From the NCBI GenBank assembly GCA_947039395.1, contig CAMQYS010000017.1:1-39814 (forward strand): DNA of 39,814 nt. The letters run 5' to 3'. A program made the translations under genes and the position numbers. Under the pieces are notes generated by a model. The model ran no database searches. It was not told the origin of the DNA and saw nothing but the letters and a program-made list of their open reading frames with translations. Shown here piece by piece: positions 35,203-39,814 of this stretch. Numbering within the stretch: the stretch's first letter is position 1; each line of letters begins with the position of its first letter. This DNA comes from an uncultured Deferribacteraceae bacterium (GTDB taxonomy: Bacteria; Chrysiogenota; Deferribacteres; Deferribacterales; Mucispirillaceae).

Positions 35203-36252
35203 ATGAGAGTAAGTAAAGAGATAAAAGTGGGTTCAGTTAAGTTAGGTAACGGTAACCCTATATTAATTCAGTCTATGTGTAATACAAACACTTCTGATAT
35301 AGAGTCAACAGTTAAGCAGATTAAATCCTTAGAGGACGCAGGTTGCGAGCTTATTCGTGTTGCTGTACCAGATGAGATAGCAGCTAAATCAATCAAGAGT
35401 ATTAAAGATAGTATAAACATTCCGCTTATTGCAGATATACATTTTGATTATCGTCTTGCGTTATTGGCAGTAGAAAACGGAGCTGACTGCATACGTATTA
35501 ATCCGGGTAATCTTGGTGGAAAAGAGAATACTAAAATTGTTACTGATGCATGTAAATTAAATAATACGTCTATGCGTATAGGTGTTAATTCTGGTTCATT
35601 AGAGAAAGATATATTAAGATCAGATGGTATAAATGCGGAGTCTCTTTGTAAATCAGCGTTGTACAATAGTAGAATGGTAGAGTCATTTGGTTTTGATAAC
35701 TTTAAAGTGTCTATGAAATCGAGTTCAGTTTTGATGACTATACAGTCGTATAGATTATTTGCAGCAGAAACAGATTATCCTTTACATGTTGGTGTAACGG
35801 AGGCTGGTACATTATTTGCGGGTACAATAAAATCTGCAATAGGTATAGGTTCTCTACTTGCAGATTCAATAGGAGATACATTTAGAGTATCAATAACAGG
35901 CGATCCATTAGAAGAGGTTCGTATAGCGTATCAGATATTAGCATCGCTTGATATTAGACGTAAGGGAGTAGAGATAATTTCATGTCCTACATGTGGTAGA
36001 ACAGATATTGATCTAATAGGTCTTGCAGAAACGGTAGAGAAACTTGTATCAAAATCAACATCAGTTGTTACAATAGCAGTGATGGGTTGTGTTGTAAACG
36101 GTCCTGGAGAAGCTAGAGAGGCTGATTATGGTATAGCTGGTGGATCAGGCGTTGGTATAATCTTCCGTAAAGGTAAAGTTATTAAGAAAGTAAAAGAGGA
36201 AGAGCTTTTAGCTTATTTTATAGAGATATTAAAAGAAGACTTAATTATATAG
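35203..36252 (+). CDS. ispG: 4-hydroxy-3-methylbut-2-enyl diphosphate synthase (MEP pathway)
   Basis: Penultimate step of non-mevalonate isoprenoid synthesis, a [4Fe-4S] enzyme converting MEcPP to HMBPP. The 349-residue two-domain bacterial form has PILIQSMCNTNTSDIE at the start, ADIHFDYRLALLAV and CIRINPGNLGG in the TIM barrel. The cluster ligands are SCPTCGR (Cys261, Cys264) and GCVVNGPGEA (Cys296, Glu303). No Shine-Dalgarno sequence is evident before the ATG. It lies divergent from mscS. Its final 30 bases recur four more times in the following spacer (repeat entry). Confidence 0.96.
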   Translation: MRVSKEIKVGSVKLGNGNPILIQSMCNTNTSDIESTVKQIKSLEDAGCELIRVAVPDEIAAKSIKSIKDSINIPLIADIHFDYRLALLAVENGADCIRINPGNLGGKENTKIVTDACKLNNTSMRIGVNSGSLEKDILRSDGINAESLCKSALYNSRMVESFGFDNFKVSMKSSSVLMTIQSYRLFAAETDYPLHVGVTEAGTLFAGTIKSAIGIGSLLADSIGDTFRVSITGDPLEEVRIAYQILASLDIRRKGVEIISCPTCGRTDIDLIGLAETVEKLVSKSTSVVTIAVMGCVVNGPGEAREADYGIAGGSGVGIIFRKGKVIKKVKEEELLAYFIEILKEDLII

Positions 36253-36489
36253 TTATAAGTTGATTAATTAGTAAAGTTTTAACATATTCTATTAGATATA
36301 TTAAAAAGTTTGGATTATATAGTTATTGATTGAAAAAGTAAGATTTTTATCTTATTAACTGGGATATTATGGCATATTAAAAGAGGGTTTAATTATATGA
36401 TTATATTAAAAGAAGATTTAATTATATAGTTACAAGTAGAGTAGTTAGTTTATTTTATTAATATATTAAAATATAATTTTATTATATGA
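36223..36489 (+). repeat. Degenerate repeats of the ispG 3' end
   Basis: The last 30 bases of ispG (GATATTAAAAGAAGACTTAA then TTATATAG) recur at 36294-36322, 36371-36400, 36401-36429 and 36461-36489, ending TATATAG, TATATGA, TATATAG and TATATGA. The copy at 36401-36429 is almost identical to the gene end. Spacing is irregular (70, 78, 29 and 60 bases). These repeats fill most of the 312-base gap before purF, which otherwise shows only a TTATACTT-like promoter element near 36521. Confidence 0.75.
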
Positions 36490-36564
36490 TTATTTAGTAA
36501 TGACAGTGTTTATTCATTATGTTATACTTCTTTCTCTAATTTGTTTATTTGGTGGTGTATTTTT

Positions 36565-37950
36565 ATGGCATTTGATAAGTTTAGTGATAAGTGTGCCGTA
36601 GCAGGTGTTTATGGTAATCATGAGGCTGCTAATTTAGTTTATTTGTGTCTTTATGCTTTACAACATAGAGGACAGCAAGGGACTGGTATGGCTGTTTATG
36701 ACGGTAAAAAGATAAACTCATATAAAAGTTTCGGCTTAGTTGCAGATGTTTATAATAAGAAGAGATTGAAAAAACTTCCTGGTAAGTTAGCTATAGGTCA
36801 TAATAGATATCCAACAGATGGCAATTACTCTCCGGGTAATATACAGCCTATAGTGGCAGAGTTGCCTATCGGACAGATAGCTGTTGCGTATAATGGTAAT
36901 TTCATGAACACTTATAAAATACGCGAAGAACTTATGAAAGATGGAGCTATCTTTTCAACAGAAACAGATTTAGAGCCATTTCTTCATCTTATATCAAGAA
37001 GATTGAAGTCAACAGATATTAATACTGCTATTATAGAGTCCGTTAAAGAATTAAGTGGGGCTTTTGCAATAGTTGTTGTTGTTGAGGACTCTCTAATAGG
37101 TATCCGTGATCCGAACGGTGTTAAGCCACTTGCTTTAGGTAAGATGAAAGATGCGTATGTGTTAGTAAGCGAGACTGTCGCATTAGATCTAATAGGTGCA
37201 AAGTTTGTAAGAGAGATTGAACCAGGTGAGATGATAATTATAGATGCAACAGGGATAAGATCGGTATATCCGTTTGATAAAGGTTTTAAACCAGCTCCTT
37301 GTGTATTTGAACATGTGTATTTTGCAAGACCAGATTCATTTCTATATGGGCAAGATGTGTATGATGTAAGAAAATCATTTGGTAAAATTTTAGCAAGAGA
37401 GGCTCCCGTTGATGCAGATATAGTTATTCCTGTACCTGATTCTGGTATAACAGCTACAATCGGTTACGCTGAAGAAAGTGGTATACAGTTTCAGATGGGG
37501 CTTATACGTAATCACTATGTTGGAAGAACATTTATTGAGCCTAGTCAATCGATAAGAGATTTTGGTGTTAAGGTAAAGCTTAATCCTGTTAAATCTATAA
37601 TTAATGGTAAGAGAGTTATTGTTGTAGATGATTCAATCGTTAGAGGTACTACAAGTAAGAAAATAGTTCATATGTTGCGTGATGCAGGAGCAACGGAGGT
37701 TCATGTACGCGTATCGTCACCTCCTACAAAAAATCCTTGTTACTATGGTATTGATACTCCTAGTAGAAAGGAGTTAATTTCTAATACTCATACAGATGAA
37801 GAGATTAGAAAATTTATCGGTGCTGATTCTCTATCTTTTCTATCGCTTGAGGGAATGATATCTGTGCTTGCAAGTGATGATTATTGTACGGCATGTTTTA
37901 CTGGTAAATATCCTATAGATCCAACTTTATTAAAAAGAGATGATATATAA
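36565..37950 (+). CDS. purF: Amidophosphoribosyltransferase
   Basis: First step of purine synthesis: PRPP plus glutamine gives phosphoribosylamine. Start placed at ATG 36565 (MAFDKFSDKCAVAGVYG), with GGTGGTG seven bases upstream, rather than the TTG at 36541. The N-terminal nucleophile glutaminase domain needs removal of a nine-residue propeptide to expose Cys10; LQHRGQQGTG and AIGHNRYPT follow. The C-terminal PRTase domain has the PRPP loop RVIVVDDSIVRGTT and a tail with ADSLSFLSLEGM and DYCTACFTGKYP. 461 residues, as expected for the propeptide-bearing, B. subtilis-like type. The next gene starts at or just before its stop. Confidence 0.96.
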   Translation: MAFDKFSDKCAVAGVYGNHEAANLVYLCLYALQHRGQQGTGMAVYDGKKINSYKSFGLVADVYNKKRLKKLPGKLAIGHNRYPTDGNYSPGNIQPIVAELPIGQIAVAYNGNFMNTYKIREELMKDGAIFSTETDLEPFLHLISRRLKSTDINTAIIESVKELSGAFAIVVVVEDSLIGIRDPNGVKPLALGKMKDAYVLVSETVALDLIGAKFVREIEPGEMIIIDATGIRSVYPFDKGFKPAPCVFEHVYFARPDSFLYGQDVYDVRKSFGKILAREAPVDADIVIPVPDSGITATIGYAEESGIQFQMGLIRNHYVGRTFIEPSQSIRDFGVKVKLNPVKSIINGKRVIVVDDSIVRGTTSKKIVHMLRDAGATEVHVRVSSPPTKNPCYYGIDTPSRKELISNTHTDEEIRKFIGADSLSFLSLEGMISVLASDDYCTACFTGKYPIDPTLLKRDDI

Positions 37951-37951
37951 G

Positions 37952-38620
37952 ATGAGATTATTACTTTTATTTTGTATGTTAGTAAGCACAAGTAGTTATG
38001 TTTTTGCGAATGAAGACGGTACTTATATAAATAACGATGGATATTTTAAATCACGAGGATTTGTAGGAATATATGGTACATATACCGATTATTCTAAGGA
38101 TTATTTTGGAGATGATAAAATATCTGGTGGTGGATTTGCCTACGTTAATGTTGTTAATACTATTTATGGCAATGCGATGATAGGTATCGGTTCGGTTTAT
38201 GAGTATACTACATTAAAAAATTCAACTTATAATGCATTGGTTGATAACGCAGCTATCCAGCTTAATTTAGCGTATAAAACATCATCTAAGATGATTAATG
38301 CTTGGGGTGGGATAGGTTTCACTTTAAATTTTTATGATGTACTACTTAAAAGTTATAAGAATGGTGCTGTGAATTTAGATATCAGTAAGCATCAATATGC
38401 TATGTTAGGTGGTATAGATCTATTTTTAGGTGCAGAGTATCTTTTAACAAAAAACGGTTTAGTAGGTCTTTTTATGGAAGCTAGGTATAGTTTTAATGAG
38501 AATTTCGTTATTAATACTACGCTTGATGAAACAAATGCTGATGGAACAAGTATTATTATAAAAGAGTCTGTATCTCCATTTAATCTAAAGATTGCTATTG
38601 GTGTATCGCTTAATTTCTAA
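37952..38620 (+). CDS. Outer-membrane beta-barrel-type protein of unknown function
   Basis: A 222-residue exported protein. MRLLLLFCMLVSTSSYVFA is a signal peptide cut before NEDG. The mature part is rich in alternating aromatic/hydrophobic strands (GFVGIYGTYTDY, GGFAYVNVVNTIYGN, AWGGIGFTLNFYDV, LVGLFMEARYSF) and ends in the phenylalanine of VSLNF, the outer-membrane C-terminal signature. An eight-strand barrel like OmpW/OmpA-type porins is plausible. I chose ATG 37952; ATG 37940 in the same frame would overlap purF by 11 bases. It probably shares the purF transcript, without a clear functional link. Confidence 0.8.
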   Translation: MRLLLLFCMLVSTSSYVFANEDGTYINNDGYFKSRGFVGIYGTYTDYSKDYFGDDKISGGGFAYVNVVNTIYGNAMIGIGSVYEYTTLKNSTYNALVDNAAIQLNLAYKTSSKMINAWGGIGFTLNFYDVLLKSYKNGAVNLDISKHQYAMLGGIDLFLGAEYLLTKNGLVGLFMEARYSFNENFVINTTLDETNADGTSIIIKESVSPFNLKIAIGVSLNF

Positions 38621-38624
38621 GTGT

Positions 38625-38966
38625 TCAATACCCTGTAATCTGCCTCATTACTATTAATGATAAAATTCCTCCTATAACTGTGATATAGAAGTTTTTGGTA
38701 GTGTATCCGATAATAAAAGTTATCACTGATGCGATTATTCTATCATTTTCAAATGATATATATAGACTTTTTTTACCATCAATATTTTTGAATAATATAT
38801 CGTAAACAAGTAACGATGTTAAGATACTTACAGGTATGAATGATAATATTTTTATCGTTCTTTTTCCCAATTTATTCTTTCTAATTATTAGAAGAGGGAT
38901 AACTCTTGTAGCGTAAGTGAATACAGCCATTAAAACTATAGTTAGATATATATTGAAATCACTCAT
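38625..38966 (-). CDS. azlD: AzlD-type branched-chain amino acid transport subunit
   Basis: A 113-residue membrane protein with four helices, beginning DFNIYLTIVLMAVFTYATRV and IPLLIIRKNKLGKRTIKIL, the AzlD pattern (TYxxRxIPL). AzlD is the small partner of AzlC in an exporter of branched-chain amino acids and analogues. Its ATG overlaps the azlC stop by four bases. Its stop is four bases from the convergent outer-membrane gene, leaving no room for a separate terminator. Confidence 0.9.
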   Translation of the reverse strand: MSDFNIYLTIVLMAVFTYATRVIPLLIIRKNKLGKRTIKILSFIPVSILTSLLVYDILFKNIDGKKSLYISFENDRIIASVITFIIGYTTKNFYITVIGGILSLIVMRQITGY

Positions 38967-39652
38967 CTTTTACTCTCAAAAATTATATATGATAAGATTG
39001 ATGTTAATATTGCAGTTAAAATTACTCCCCAATAAGACATACCTAAAGAGGTAAATATAATAGTTAATATAGTCGCAATAATAGCTGCAATAAATTGCGG
39101 TCTATATACAAGTCTAGGTATGATCAACGCAATAAATAATGCTGGAAGAGCAAAGTCTATTGCGAATACTTTTTCATTTGGAATAATAGACCCTAATACT
39201 GCTCCAAGAATAGTACCTACCACCCATGCAGAGTGAGACACTATATTTATACCCATAGCTGTACTGTAATTTAGATCTTCATTATCTTTTAGCATAGATG
39301 AATGTAATGCAAATGTTTCATCAGTTATTTCTGATGCAAAAAGATACTTTCTAATATTTGACCAACTTCCTATATATGGTATAAGTGAAGATGTATAGAG
39401 TATATGTCTTAGGTTAATTATAAAGATCGTTATTCCTATTGTTAAGGGAGATGATGCAACTATCATTCCTGCAGCTATATACTGTCCTGCTCCTGCAAAA
39501 ACAATTAATGACATCATAGCCGTTTGAAATATAGATAACCCTGCATTTTGTAGAACAACTCCACAAGCAAACCCTAGTGGTATGTATCCGATAATCACAG
39601 GGAACGCAGTTTTAACACCCTTTAGAAAATCGATACGTGTATTTTTATTCAC
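38963..39652 (-). CDS. azlC: AzlC-type branched-chain amino acid exporter
   Basis: A 229-residue inner-membrane protein with about six to seven helices. The AzlC signatures are GVKTAFPVIIGYIPLGFACG at the start, MSLIVFAGAGQYIAAGM, INLRHILYTSSLIPYI and FASEITDETFAL. With AzlD it exports valine, leucine, isoleucine and toxic analogues. It overlaps azlD by four bases (translational coupling). No strong ribosome site is visible before the ATG. About 100 bases upstream the spacer becomes an 8-bp tandem repeat, whose copy number could affect this promoter. Confidence 0.92.
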   Translation of the reverse strand: MNKNTRIDFLKGVKTAFPVIIGYIPLGFACGVVLQNAGLSIFQTAMMSLIVFAGAGQYIAAGMIVASSPLTIGITIFIINLRHILYTSSLIPYIGSWSNIRKYLFASEITDETFALHSSMLKDNEDLNYSTAMGINIVSHSAWVVGTILGAVLGSIIPNEKVFAIDFALPALFIALIIPRLVYRPQFIAAIIATILTIIFTSLGMSYWGVILTAILTSILSYIIFESKR

Positions 39653-39751
39653 AAGTATGATCCTTTTGTAAAGTTTTATTTTATGAGTATTAAACTCAAC
39701 TCTGTATTTTATTATAAAATTTATATTGACATTGATATAAATAAAAATAAG

Positions 39752-39814
39752 CTGGTCAACTGGTCAACTGGTCAACTGGTCAACTGGTCAACTGGTCAAC
39801 TGGTCAACTGGTCA
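39752..39814. repeat. 8-bp microsatellite (CTGGTCAA) at the right edge
   Basis: Just under eight perfect copies of CTGGTCAA run to the last base of the window, so the true length is unknown. It is noncoding here, upstream of azlC (minus strand). Eight is not a multiple of three, so copy-number change would shift any reading frame beyond the edge and change promoter spacing. Confidence 0.97.

Noticed and set aside
39752-39814. CRISPR-like or phage attachment repeat at the right end
   Set aside because: Units are 8 bp with no spacers; it is a simple microsatellite.
1-39814. tRNA, rRNA or complete insertion sequences
   Set aside because: No GC-rich cloverleaf segments, rRNA motifs or transposase frames were recognised anywhere in the window by eye.

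Overview
The window is strongly AT-rich chromosomal DNA from a diderm (Gram-negative-type) bacterium: it carries two export-signal enzymes, a lipoprotein and an outer-membrane beta-barrel protein. Heme genes in the order HemX/CcsA-like, hemA, hemC, hemD, hemB, LL-diaminopimelate aminotransferase (dapL), and a secreted StcE-like (M66) mucinase lipoprotein with a C-terminal lectin suggest a mucus- or gut-associated organism. A Mucispirillum-like member of the Deferribacterota would fit. That placement is inference from gene content, not a search result.

Layout. 1-4083: an ankyrin-repeat membrane protein cut by the left edge, a possible immunity-type protein, periplasmic L-asparaginase, then 1.5 kb of decayed sequence containing a recognisable 5' remnant of cas9. 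4084-11484: a PqqL-type M16 protease, dapL and the M66 mucinase, with terminators between convergent genes. 11611-13945: an SDR dehydrogenase and glycogen synthase. 14074-17037: two tandem paralogous MATE transporters sharing a conserved leader. 17102-21902: a small ORF, a methyltransferase, and a minus-strand operon for a pseudaminic-acid-type sugar (ATP-grasp protein, methyltransferase, SpsF-like cytidylyltransferase, PseI). The ATP-grasp gene is interrupted at a 12-G tract. 22004-24360: a DUF2156-type protein coupled to a third MATE transporter. 24434-29318: the tetrapyrrole operon. 29319-30413: duplicated and decayed sequence with one small membrane ORF. 30414-35050: a WbpE-like sugar aminotransferase, YbaB, dnaX with an A10 frameshift site, and MscS. 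35203-39652: ispG, purF, an outer-membrane protein, and azlC-azlD. The right edge is an 8-bp tandem repeat.

Two themes stand out. First, surface-glycan and envelope functions are prominent, with a homopolymer and a microsatellite of the kind that switch genes on and off. Second, short tandem duplications recur. They lie inside the third MATE gene (33 bp), at the 5' end of hemD (42 bp), and just past the 3' ends of hemB (59 bp), hemD and ispG, where each copy repeats the end of the gene. Together with the cas9 relic they indicate a genome reshaped by slippage and gene decay.
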